Shown here: in pieces, positions 1 to 6,074 of the stretch
Position numbering within the stretch: position 1 is the first letter of the stretch
Layout of the letters: each line of letters starts with the position of its first letter
The notes under the pieces: generated by a model
Database searches by the model: none
What the model saw: only the letters and a program-made list of their open reading frames with translations
Told to the model about the DNA's origin: nothing
Program-made: the position numbers and the translations under genes
From: Clostridiales bacterium UBA1742
GTDB lineage: Bacteria > Bacillota > Clostridia > TANB77 > CAG-508
Assembly: GCA_002314935.1 (NCBI GenBank)
Contig: DCHW01000015.1
Location: 1 to 8,400 of the forward strand
Direction: 5' to 3'
Length of the DNA: 8,400 nt

Positions 1-38
1 TCAAAGGATTTGTTGTTTATTTTTTCAATGTACTTTTT

Positions 39-57
39 GTTCCCGTAAATCGAGAAC
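39..57. promoter_or_regulatory. Operator-like inverted repeat at a transcription start
   Basis: The 19-base element has symmetrical arms GTTC-n-CG and CG-n-GAAC around a 5-base centre. It sits just downstream of the -10 box at 65-70, a usual place for a repressor site. It does not match the usual LexA spacing, and I do not recognise the regulator. The assignment rests on symmetry and position only. Confidence 0.35.
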
Positions 58-64
58 GTTCATT

Positions 65-93
65 ATTATACTATTTGTTTTTTACATTGTCAA
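65..93 (-). promoter_or_regulatory. Consensus sigma-A promoter directed out of the left edge
   Basis: On the minus strand there is a perfect TTGACA (93-88), a 17-base spacer and a perfect TATAAT (70-65). The predicted start of transcription is near 58, so the RNA runs leftward out of the window. An imperfect inverted repeat at 39-57 lies right at the predicted start. The regulated gene is not visible. Confidence 0.8.
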
Positions 94-114
94 TAGTTTT
101 TTTAAATTTTTTTC

Positions 115-182
115 AAAAAAAATTAGTAATTTATTCCTCATACTTTTTGCTAACTTTTTATGCCTAGAATATTACTAATTTT
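115..182 (-). terminator. Terminator-like long-loop hairpin between two leftward promoters
   Basis: On the minus strand a 12-base arm (182-171) is fully complementary to a second arm (130-119), with a 40-base loop and an oligo-T run (122-115, partly inside the stem). It lies downstream of the promoter at 263-291 and before the one at 65-93. It could end a small RNA of about 145 bases or act as a leader attenuator. The stem is entirely AT-rich apart from one G-C pair, and the loop is long, so this is tentative. Confidence 0.35.
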
Positions 183-262
183 ATTAATATATTATAATTT
201 AAAAACTCTAATTATGTAATAAAATCTGCCTTCATATTTACTAGTCTATTTAGTACTTTTCT

Positions 263-291
263 ATGATAGCATTTTTGTTTTACTTTGTCAA
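263..291 (-). promoter_or_regulatory. Sigma-A promoter, leftward, in gene-free region
   Basis: The minus strand has TTGACA (291-286), a 17-base spacer and TATCAT (268-263). Transcription would start near 256 and run left. No convincing open reading frame follows before position 1. The only ATG-started frame noticed is about seven codons long without a ribosome binding site. The whole 1-309 region otherwise shows only AT-rich sequence. Confidence 0.65.
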
Positions 292-309
292 CATAATTTT
301 TTATTTTTT

Positions 310-1008
310 TCAAACTTTTTTTCTAATTAAAATAATAGGGGTTAATTGTTTTCCTTGACCTGATGGATTATCTCTAATTAAATCTTTTAATTCTTCCTCT
401 GTTAATCCAATATTATCCGAATGACCAAGTACTTCTTGCCCTAAGTCATTGGCATCTACAATCATACAATTTATGTCTAATTTTTCTTTAATTTCATTGC
501 AAACCCCACTTGGATTTTCAGGTATTTTTATTCCAATATCTCCATATTCTTTCCACACATGATCATAAAACCCATCAAGTCCACTTACTTCTTGGCCTAC
601 TATTTTATAAAATACTCCTTTTTTACCGAATAGTTTGGTTACAGCACTCGCAAAGCTTGCCCAAATTACTCTAAATAATCCAACTGTATCTATTGCATAT
701 TGCATTTTTATTGTTTCTCCAACTCCAACACCTGTTTCTGGATGTGATGCAAACTTTGATAAAAATTTTGCCCAAAATCCTATTTTTATTTCTTCTCTTG
801 TTACAACTCTGTTTTGACATAACGCAATTATTTTTTCACTACTTGATACTATATCTCCTTCTTGATATATCGGACTAACATATTCTTTAAAAATATCAAT
901 ATAATTTTCACCCTGTTTAATAAATCTAGTTTTTATTGCATGTCTTAAATAAATATTGCCATTTACTTCAATTTCGACATTTTTACCTTCATTTGCATAA
1001 AAATCCAT
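310..1008 (-). CDS. CofE-like protein (coenzyme F420-0:L-glutamate ligase family)
   Basis: The 232-residue protein resembles the F420 ligase (CofE) family, which in F420 producers adds glutamate to F420-0 using GTP. Visible family features are GDIV-x-x-SEK at residues 51-59 near the N-terminus, DANDLGQEVLG at about 185-195, and a C-terminal GQ-x-x-x-TPI stretch near 218-225 followed by the end of the protein. No signal peptide or clear membrane segment is seen. The ATG has a good ribosome binding site (AAAGGTGG) and a sigma-A promoter at 1038-1066. It is a single-gene unit with no obvious terminator downstream. Clostridia do not generally make F420 and no other F420 gene is nearby, so the real substrate is probably different or unknown. 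The family is fairly secure, the function is not. It has no in-frame CGG codon and an intact frame. Confidence 0.75.
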   Translation of the reverse strand: MDFYANEGKNVEIEVNGNIYLRHAIKTRFIKQGENYIDIFKEYVSPIYQEGDIVSSSEKIIALCQNRVVTREEIKIGFWAKFLSKFASHPETGVGVGETIKMQYAIDTVGLFRVIWASFASAVTKLFGKKGVFYKIVGQEVSGLDGFYDHVWKEYGDIGIKIPENPSGVCNEIKEKLDINCMIVDANDLGQEVLGHSDNIGLTEEELKDLIRDNPSGQGKQLTPIILIRKKV

Positions 1009-1037
1009 AATATTACCACCTTTATTTTATTTTTTTC

Positions 1038-1066
1038 ATTATAATTCATAATTGTTTTTTTATCAA
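1038..1066 (-). promoter_or_regulatory. Sigma-A promoter of the CofE-like gene
   Basis: The minus strand has TTGATA (1066-1061), a 17-base spacer and TATAAT (1043-1038), about 30 bases upstream of the CofE-like ATG. It is arranged divergently from the ylmC promoter. Confidence 0.75.
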
Positions 1067-1090
1067 TATTATTTTATAAAGTAAATTTTT

Positions 1091-1119
1091 TTTACTACTT
1101 GAATATACATTATTATACA
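1091..1119 (+). promoter_or_regulatory. Probable promoter of ylmC
   Basis: TTTACT (1091-1096) and TATACA (1114-1119) are spaced by 17 bases. A start near 1126 would leave a short leader with the ribosome binding site at 1132-1136. The -10 region also contains CATTATT, which is close to a forespore sigma -10 (CATWMTA), but I cannot find a good partner -35 box, so sporulation control is unproven. Confidence 0.45.
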
Positions 1120-1143
1120 GTAGATTTTTATGGAGGTTTTATT

Positions 1144-1381
1144 ATGGCTGCCAAAGGATTGGATTTTAAACATAAAGAAGTAATTAATATTGTTGATGGA
1201 AAACGTTTAGGCTTTGTTCAAGATGTCACCGCAAATTTAGAAACAGGAGTAATAACATCCATAATTGTTCCTCGGAAGTGCTAAACTTTTAAATATGTTT
1301 TCTTCCAATAATGATATAGTTATTCCGTGGCAGAGTATTAAATGCATAGGAGATGATGTCATTTTAGTTGAACTTTCTTAA
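1144..1381 (+). CDS. ylmC: YlmC/YmxH family PRC-barrel protein, needs a +1 frameshift
   Basis: This is a small PRC-barrel protein of the YlmC/YmxH sporulation-associated family, whose biochemical role is unknown. The start is the ATG at 1144, with GGAGG at 1132-1136. A frame-compatible ATG at 1099 lies upstream of the binding site and is unlikely. Codons 1-43 include the family block DGKRLGFVQDV and then LETGVI..IIVP. The zero frame then reads CGG AAG TGC TAA and stops at 1284, giving 46 residues. Skipping C1273 restores G-SAKLL and the conserved end IVIPWQSIKCIGDDVILVEL, giving 78 residues, the normal family size. In Bacillus, ylmC lies close to sigG in the same direction. Here the two are convergent and their stop codons overlap by 4 bases in TTAA. 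The C-terminal half is well preserved, which argues against a dead gene. Confidence 0.85.
1270..1276 (+). other. Predicted +1 frameshift site CCT-CGG-A in ylmC
   Basis: In frame the codons are CCT CGG AAG, with a stop two codons further on. Reading CCT, skipping C1273 and continuing at GGA gives Val-Pro-Gly and the rest of the family consensus. This is the only in-frame CGG in the gene; another arginine uses CGT (1204-1206). No Shine-Dalgarno-like sequence lies just upstream. Confidence 0.7.
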
Positions 1382-2152
1382 TTATACAGTCTTTTTATTC
1401 TTTCAATTGCACTTTTTTCTAACCTCGAAACCTGTGCTTGTGATATTCCAATTTCTTCTGCAACTTCCATTTGAGTTCTGCCATCAAAAAATCTTTTGTT
1501 TATAATTGCTTTTTCTCTTTCATTTAACTTCTTCATTGCTTCACTTATAGTTATATTTTCAGCCCATCCTTCATCTGTATTTTTTACATCTTTTACTTGA
1601 TCCATTATATATATACTTTCACTTCCTTCATTATACACCGGTTCTTGCAAAGATATTGGCATTTGAATAGCATCTAAGCTAATAACTATATCTTCTTTTT
1701 TTACCTTTAATATTTTTGCTATTTCTTCAATTGTCGGTTCCTTTCCTTTCTCTTTAGTGAGTTTATCTTTAACCAGCAAAGTTTTATATGCTAAATCTCT
1801 CATCGACCTACTAACTCTTATTGTATTATTATCTCTTAAATATCTTCTAATTTCTCCAATTATCATTGGTACACCATATGTGGAAAATTGAACATTTAAG
1901 TTAGGATTAAAATTATCAATCGCTTTAATTAACCCCACACATCCTATTTGAAATAAATCATCTGGATTTTCTCCGTCTGCCACTAAATCTTTGTACAACA
2001 CTTAACACAAGTCTTAAATTTCCTTGTATAAACTTTTCTCTCGCCTCTTTATCTCCTTCTTTTATTTTATTTAATAGTCCTTCTTTTTCTTCATTTGATA
2101 GTATAGGAAGTTTGCTAGTATCAATTCCAGCAATTTCTACCTTATTTATCAT
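1378..2152 (-). CDS. sigG: RNA polymerase sporulation sigma factor SigG, needs a +1 frameshift
   Basis: Sigma-G directs RNA polymerase to late forespore genes during sporulation. The N-terminus NKVEIAGIDTSKLP is a hallmark of the family. Region 2.1 (NLRLVLSVVQRF, residues 45-56), region 2.2 (DDLFQIGCVGLIKAIDNF, 64-81), the GEIRRYLRDN block (99-108) and the C-terminal helix-turn-helix TQMEVAEEIGISQAQVSRLE (about 226-245) are all present. The zero frame runs 59 codons, then reads CGG AGA AAA TCC AGA TGA and stops at 1958. Skipping the C at 1975 gives R-G-E-N-P-DD and a 257-residue protein, close to the about 260 of Bacillus SigG. I chose the ATG at 2152. The ATG at 2176 contains the GGAGG ribosome binding site within its own codons. 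No spoIIGA or sigE lies beside it; comEA is upstream instead. Without frameshifting only a 64-residue fragment would be made, useless as a sigma factor. Confidence 0.92.
1972..1978 (-). other. Predicted +1 frameshift site AGA-CGG-A in sigG
   Basis: On the minus strand the zero-frame codons are AGA CGG AGA, with TGA at 1960-1958. Skipping the C at 1975 reads AGA GGA GAA, giving Arg-Gly-Glu, which matches the R-G-E of Bacillus SigG at this place. It is the only in-frame CGG in the gene. AGA-to-GAC re-pairing of the P-site tRNA would be poor, so classical slippage is unlikely. Confidence 0.75.
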
Positions 2153-2163
2153 CTGAATTTTAT

Positions 2164-2168
2164 ACCTC
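2164..2168 (-). promoter_or_regulatory. Ribosome binding site that decides the sigG start
   Basis: GGAGG on the minus strand lies 11-12 bases before the ATG at 2152 and inside the reading frame of the ATG at 2176. It therefore excludes the longer start. The spacing is somewhat long. Confidence 0.6.
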
Positions 2169-2221
2169 CAAAACAATTTGTTATTCCCAATCTAAAACTC
2201 TTATTTATTAATTCATTTTTT

Positions 2222-2253
2222 AAAAAGGAAATAATGTTATTACTATTATTTCC
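2222..2253 (-). terminator. Terminator between comEA and sigG
   Basis: On the minus strand a perfect 9-base stem GGAAATAAT/ATTATTTCC has a 9-base loop and is followed by five T residues. It lies 20 bases past the comEA stop and upstream of sigG, so sigG should have its own promoter in 2169-2221. I could not identify a convincing one there. Confidence 0.7.
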
Positions 2254-2273
2254 TCTTTTGCTATTTTTATACT

Positions 2274-2879
2274 TTATTTAACACATATTTGTTCTTTTAT
2301 TGATTCATATTTTGCTTCTCCTATTCCAGATACATTTTTTATTTCATCTATAGAATTAAATCTACCATTTTCTTCTCTATATTTAATTATTTTTAAAGCA
2401 GTAGATGGTCCAATTCCTGTTACAGTTTCCAATTCTGTTTGAGTCGCTGTATTAATATTTACCAATTCAGTTTTCCCATATACAGTAGTATTGTTTTCTA
2501 TTATATTATTGGCTTCTTCTCCCAGCTTTGGAATATAAATTTTTTGTCCATCCTGTAATTCATAAGCTAAATTTACATTTGAAATATCCGCATTTTCTGT
2601 AAGCCCTCCCGCTTCTTCAATTGCATCTATTACTCTTGCTCCGCTTTCTACTGTAATTACCCCTTCTTCTTCTACCTCTCCAGCTATATGTAACATTATA
2701 GTTTCTGCTTCTTTTTCATCTATTTTTTCCATTTCAGCAAATGTATTTTCTTCACTTTCTTCTATTATATATGAATATTTATTATTACTTTTTTGTATAA
2801 TATAAATACCTATTAAAATAATTATTGTACTGCAAATTATTACTATTATAATTTTTTGTTTTGTATTTAAAAATTCCAT
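2274..2879 (-). CDS. comEA: ComEA family competence/DNA-binding membrane protein
   Basis: ComEA is a membrane-anchored double-stranded DNA receptor for transformation. The 201-residue protein has an N-terminal membrane anchor (about residues 8-28), an acidic linker, an SLBB domain (about 62-118, starting MLHIAGEVEEEGVITVESG and ending GQKIYIP) and a C-terminal helix-hairpin-helix pair. The two hairpins are marked by VTGIGPSTALKI and VSGIGEAKYESI, after the usual VNINTAT opening. The order anchor-SLBB-HhH is typical of Clostridia. The ATG has AGGAGG four bases upstream. No other competence gene is in the window, so its use for DNA uptake here is family-based inference. The end is followed by a terminator. 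The three CGG strings in its sense strand are all out of frame and the gene is intact. Confidence 0.9.
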   Translation of the reverse strand: MEFLNTKQKIIIVIICSTIIILIGIYIIQKSNNKYSYIIEESEENTFAEMEKIDEKEAETIMLHIAGEVEEEGVITVESGARVIDAIEEAGGLTENADISNVNLAYELQDGQKIYIPKLGEEANNIIENNTTVYGKTELVNINTATQTELETVTGIGPSTALKIIKYREENGRFNSIDEIKNVSGIGEAKYESIKEQICVK

Positions 2880-2899
2880 AAAAACCTCCTAATAAAATA

Positions 2900-2928
2900 T
2901 TGTTTTTTATTGTAATTTAATATATTAT
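2900..2928 (+). promoter_or_regulatory. Probable dacF promoter
   Basis: TTGTTT (2900-2905) and TATTAT (2923-2928) are separated by 17 bases. A start near 2935 would exclude a TTG start at 2930 and fits the start chosen at 2963. Divergent comEA must have its promoter in the same stretch, but no clear one is seen. Confidence 0.5.
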
Positions 2929-2949
2929 ATTGTTGAAAAATAAATATAT

Positions 2950-2958
2950 GGATGTGAT
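2950..2958 (+). promoter_or_regulatory. Ribosome binding site that decides the dacF start
   Basis: GGATGTGAT matches the anti-Shine-Dalgarno complement GGAGGTGAT with one mismatch and ends four bases before TTG at 2963. The ATG at 2948 overlaps this element and would have no site of its own, so the TTG is the better start. Confidence 0.6.
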
Positions 2959-2962
2959 AAAA

Positions 2963-4249
2963 TTGAATTATAAATGTTTAAAAAATTTTTTTATTTTCTT
3001 ATTATTGTTTTTGCTTTTATTACCTTCTATTGTATTAGCCTCAGATGATACTACCACCAATTTCTCTATTGAATCTCCTGCTGGTATTTTAATAGAATCC
3101 AAAACTGGAAAAGTATTGTTTGAAAAAAATTCTAACGAAAAAATGTATCCAGCAAGTTTAACTAAAGTATTAACTGCAATAATTATTTTAGAAAATTGCG
3201 ATTTAAATGAAATAGCAACAGTTAGTTATGATGCTGTTATGAGTGTATCTTCAGGCTATGTAACTGCCAATTTACAAGTTGGAGAAGAATTAACTGTCGA
3301 GCAATTATTAAATGTCATGCTGATTGGTTCTTCTAATGATTCTGCCAATGTTCTTGCAGAACACGTTTCAGGTTCTATAGAGGATTTTGCAATTTTAATG
3401 AATAATAAAGCTAAAGAAATTGGTTGTACAAACAGTAATTTTTTAAATCCAAGTGGTGCTCATGAAGAAAATCATTATTCTACTGCTGGCGATTTAGCTT
3501 TAATTACCAAATATGCAATGGAAAACGATACCTTTAGAGAAATAGTAAAAAAGACTTCTTATAAACTACCAGCAACTAATAAATATCCGAATGAAGATAG
3601 ACTTTTTACAACAACAAATGAATTAATAATTGTAAATAACAATAATAGAGCTGATAACTATTATTATCAATATGCTATTGGTGTAAAAACTGGTTTTACA
3701 ACTCCTGCTATGAATTGTTTAATTGCTGCTTCAAGTAAAGATAACTTAGAACTTATTACTGTAATTTTAGGGGCTGTTCAAAATAATGATGGTCTTAGTA
3801 ATAAATATTTAGAAACAATAAAAATGTTTAAATATGGATATTCAAATTATGCAATAAAAAAAGTAGTTAATAGTGGAGATATTTTACAATCAATTAACGT
3901 TGCACATGCTACAAAAAACACAAAAAAATTAGATATTGTTGCAGAAAGTGATGTTTCCGCTTTAGTAAAAATAGAAAATATAAATGATCAACTTTTGTCA
4001 ACTGTAACTTTAAATGATGAAATTAAAGCTCCTATAAAAAAAGGAGATATAGTTGGTAAAGTATCATACTCTGTTGAAGGAATTACTTATGAAACAAATT
4101 TACTTGCCAATAGTGATGTAAAAAAATCTAAAAGTATACTTCATATATTTGAAATTTTCGTTGTCTTATTAATACTTTATTTACTATCAGTATATAGAAA
4201 AAAAATGAAAAAAAATAGAAGAATTAAAGTTTCTTACTTTAAATCATAA
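2963..4249 (+). CDS. dacF: Serine-type D-Ala-D-Ala carboxypeptidase (DacF/PBP5-like)
   Basis: This is a low-molecular-weight penicillin-binding protein that removes the terminal D-alanine from peptidoglycan stem peptides outside the membrane. With the TTG start it has 428 residues. A signal peptide (about 1-27, ending near VLAS) is followed by the catalytic domain with all three motifs: SLTK (Ser65, Lys68), SSN (123-125) and KTG (242-244). A PBP5-type C-terminal domain follows. A C-terminal hydrophobic helix (around VVLLILYLL) and a basic tail KKMKKNRR form an unusually clear membrane anchor. The gene converges on the LCP gene and ends at a shared terminator. DacF in Bacillus is sporulation-linked, but other paralogues are vegetative, and this promoter looks like sigma-A. 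The symbol is by family resemblance; the activity is well supported. Confidence 0.9.
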   Translation: MNYKCLKNFFIFLLLFLLLLPSIVLASDDTTTNFSIESPAGILIESKTGKVLFEKNSNEKMYPASLTKVLTAIIILENCDLNEIATVSYDAVMSVSSGYVTANLQVGEELTVEQLLNVMLIGSSNDSANVLAEHVSGSIEDFAILMNNKAKEIGCTNSNFLNPSGAHEENHYSTAGDLALITKYAMENDTFREIVKKTSYKLPATNKYPNEDRLFTTTNELIIVNNNNRADNYYYQYAIGVKTGFTTPAMNCLIAASSKDNLELITVILGAVQNNDGLSNKYLETIKMFKYGYSNYAIKKVVNSGDILQSINVAHATKNTKKLDIVAESDVSALVKIENINDQLLSTVTLNDEIKAPIKKGDIVGKVSYSVEGITYETNLLANSDVKKSKSILHIFEIFVVLLILYLLSVYRKKMKKNRRIKVSYFKS

Positions 4250-4290
4250 TTTACAAACTAGAATTAATTTAACTTTAATAGTATATAAAC

Positions 4291-4324
4291 AAAAAGGGGA
4301 CTATTTTCATAGCCCCCTTTTTTT
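4291..4324. terminator. Bidirectional terminator between dacF and the LCP gene
   Basis: A strong hairpin pairs GGGGACTAT (4296-4304) with ATAGCCCCC (4309-4317) around a 4-base loop. There is one A-C mismatch in the rightward RNA, which becomes a G-U pair in the leftward RNA. It is flanked by A5 on the left and T7 on the right, so it should stop both convergent transcripts. Confidence 0.9.
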
Positions 4325-4326
4325 GT

Positions 4327-5352
4327 TTAATTATTTGCTGATGTTTCATTTACAGTTTCGTCTGTTAACTCCTTTTCAGGTGTACCTAAAAATAATTCAT
4401 TAACAATTTCCTCTGTTTCATCTTCTTCGTATAAGAAGAACCATAATCCATTTAAAACTTTTGATTCTCCTGGTAATTGTTCAGCTTTTATTGTTTCTGT
4501 GTCTAAATTAGTTACATATGGCAAATAATCCTTTAATGTATCTAAATCCATATTTGTTTTTAAATATTTTTTTGCAATTTCGATTATATTTCCTATTTCT
4601 TTTATATTTTTAAATTGTAATGTTTGTTTTAAAACTGTTGTAATAAGTGCTCTTTGTGTTCTCATTCTTCCATAGTCTTCCATTCCATACTCATATGAAT
4701 ACGTAGATCCATCATTATTATGTCTAAATCTAACAACTTGTTCAACTTGTTCTCCAGTTAAATGTTGCATTCCTGCTTTTAAATCTACATGTAAATCTTG
4801 ACTATAATCATCATACTTCATATCTATAGGAACTTCAAAATCGACTCCATCAATTGAATTTGTAAGTTCAACTACAGCTTTGGTATCTACTAAAATATAA
4901 TTTTTTAATTCCAATCCTGTAATTTCATTTACTGCTTCTATGGTTTTTTCTGGAGTTGCTCCAGCTGAATATAATGCATTTATTTTGTCAGTCGCCTTTG
5001 CATTTGATTTATTTTTTCCAACATAAGTATCTCTTGGAATAGATAGCATAGAAGCTTCTTGAGTTTTAGGATCATAAGAACATACAATTATAGTATCTGA
5101 TGATCCCGTACTTTCTCCCATAAGCAATATATATAATTTATCTAATTTTTCTAAAGTGTGTTTATCATGTCCTAATAATGCAGCTAAAAATCCTTGCCAT
5201 CCACCACCTAGTTGATTTACTCTTATTGCAAACATTCCTGATGCAATTGCTAGAATTATTAAAATTGTTACAAAAATTTTAAATCCTATTTTTTTCTTCT
5301 TTTTTTTATTCTTACTTTTTGCTTTTTCTTTTGTTACATCATGTTTTCCCAT
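4327..5352 (-). CDS. LytR-CpsA-Psr (LCP) family cell-wall polymer ligase
   Basis: LCP proteins attach teichoic acids or other undecaprenyl-linked polymers to peptidoglycan outside the membrane. The 341-residue protein has a very lysine-rich cytoplasmic tail (residues 8-25), one membrane helix (about 25-44) and an LCP domain (about 72-245). Family residues visible are Asp86 in SSDTIIV, the SIPRDTYV block with Arg107-Asp108, DKINALYS (122-129), VVRFRHN (206-211) and the arginine-rich YGRMRTQRAL (227-236). The C-terminal part is short and acidic. The ATG has AGGAGTGAT upstream and a strong promoter at 5386-5414. It is a single gene ending at the terminator shared with dacF. Which polymer it transfers cannot be told from the window. 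The frame is intact and the one CGG string in its sense strand is out of frame. Confidence 0.92.
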   Translation of the reverse strand: MGKHDVTKEKAKSKNKKKKKKIGFKIFVTILIILAIASGMFAIRVNQLGGGWQGFLAALLGHDKHTLEKLDKLYILLMGESTGSSDTIIVCSYDPKTQEASMLSIPRDTYVGKNKSNAKATDKINALYSAGATPEKTIEAVNEITGLELKNYILVDTKAVVELTNSIDGVDFEVPIDMKYDDYSQDLHVDLKAGMQHLTGEQVEQVVRFRHNNDGSTYSYEYGMEDYGRMRTQRALITTVLKQTLQFKNIKEIGNIIEIAKKYLKTNMDLDTLKDYLPYVTNLDTETIKAEQLPGESKVLNGLWFFLYEEDETEEIVNELFLGTPEKELTDETVNETSANN

Positions 5353-5385
5353 TTTTTATCACTCCTACATAATAACATAATAAAG

Positions 5386-5414
5386 AGTATATCAAAAAAG
5401 GATATAAATATCAA
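5386..5414 (-). promoter_or_regulatory. Sigma-A promoter of the LCP gene, overlapping a terminator
   Basis: The minus strand has TTGATA (5414-5409), a 17-base spacer and TATACT (5391-5386). The -35 box lies in the loop and stem, and the spacer covers the rest of the arm and the T-run, of the terminator at 5394-5433. Termination upstream and initiation here therefore share the same bases. Confidence 0.75.
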
Positions 5415-5433
5415 CAATTTATATCCATTTTTT
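5394..5433. terminator. Hairpin terminator of the DUF5711-cvpA operon
   Basis: A perfect 10-base stem (5400-5409 with 5417-5426) has a 7-base loop and T6 on both sides. On the minus strand it begins 8 bases past the cvpA stop. The stem is AT-rich except for two terminal G-C pairs. Confidence 0.75.
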
Positions 5434-5434
5434 A

Positions 5435-6055
5435 TTATAAAAATATCATAATTAAAATATTATTATCATAAATACTCTTTGAAACAATTGAATTTTGTAA
5501 TAAACCTGACACTTCTGTTCCTATTAACGGTTCACACAATAATGCAACTCCTAAAATAGTATACACAATAATTAATCCTCTTAACAATCCATATACTATT
5601 CCTCCAATTTTATTAAATTGTTTTAATATTGGTAATTTTGCTATAGAATCTGCTAATATAGTTATAAATTTCAAAACAATTTTTGTAACAATAAAAATTA
5701 AAAATAAAGATATCGCTTCTATTAATTTTGTTGTTAATTGATTTGAAATATTTTCTATTGAATTGTCTGTTATATCTGCAATTTTAGTTGATATATTAAC
5801 ATTTGATGTAACTTTATCTTCTTTGCTCAATCCAGCAGGTGTAATTTTTTCTATTATAGAATTTTCTATTTTATCATCTATTTGTGTATTTTGTATAATA
5901 AAATTTGTAGCCGGCTTATACAACATAAATGCTATTATTATTGCAATTAAAAACGATACCAATTTTATAGCTACTTTTACCAGCCCTTGTTTATATCCTA
6001 AAAAAACACTTAAAGCTATAATTGCTAATATAATAATATCTATTGTTATTCCCAT
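5435..6055 (-). CDS. CvpA family membrane protein
   Basis: The 206-residue protein belongs to the CvpA (colicin V production) family of small integral membrane proteins with uncertain molecular function. Four hydrophobic helices are visible: about residues 3-20, 28-48, 110-135 and 150-172. The early GYKQGLVK between the first two is typical of the family. A polar extracytoplasmic stretch lies between helices two and three, and the late block FNKIGGIVYGLLRGLIIVY is characteristic. The ATG has AAAAGGGGGAAG upstream. It starts 19 bases after the DUF5711 stop, so the two are probably cotranscribed, and this pairing suggests a shared envelope role. A terminator follows at once. No in-frame CGG codon is present. 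Confidence 0.85.
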   Translation of the reverse strand: MGITIDIIILAIIALSVFLGYKQGLVKVAIKLVSFLIAIIIAFMLYKPATNFIIQNTQIDDKIENSIIEKITPAGLSKEDKVTSNVNISTKIADITDNSIENISNQLTTKLIEAISLFLIFIVTKIVLKFITILADSIAKLPILKQFNKIGGIVYGLLRGLIIVYTILGVALLCEPLIGTEVSGLLQNSIVSKSIYDNNILIMIFL

Positions 6056-6074
6056 AATACTTCCCCCTTTTATA

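Noticed and set aside
53..61. GAACGTTC as a LexA box
   Set aside because: The Firmicute LexA site needs a four-base gap between GAAC and GTTC; here there is none.
635..878. Two rightward short reading frames over the CofE-like gene
   Set aside because: They are low-complexity antisense shadows of the gene on the other strand, without ribosome binding sites.
1099..1143. Upstream ATG start for ylmC
   Set aside because: The promoter -10 box and the GGAGG ribosome binding site lie inside this stretch, so the ATG at 1144 is the start.
2177..2221. Sigma-F type promoter for sigG around GGGAATAACA
   Set aside because: The -10 resembles the family in part, but no matching -35 box is found at 15-17 bases, so I did not list it.
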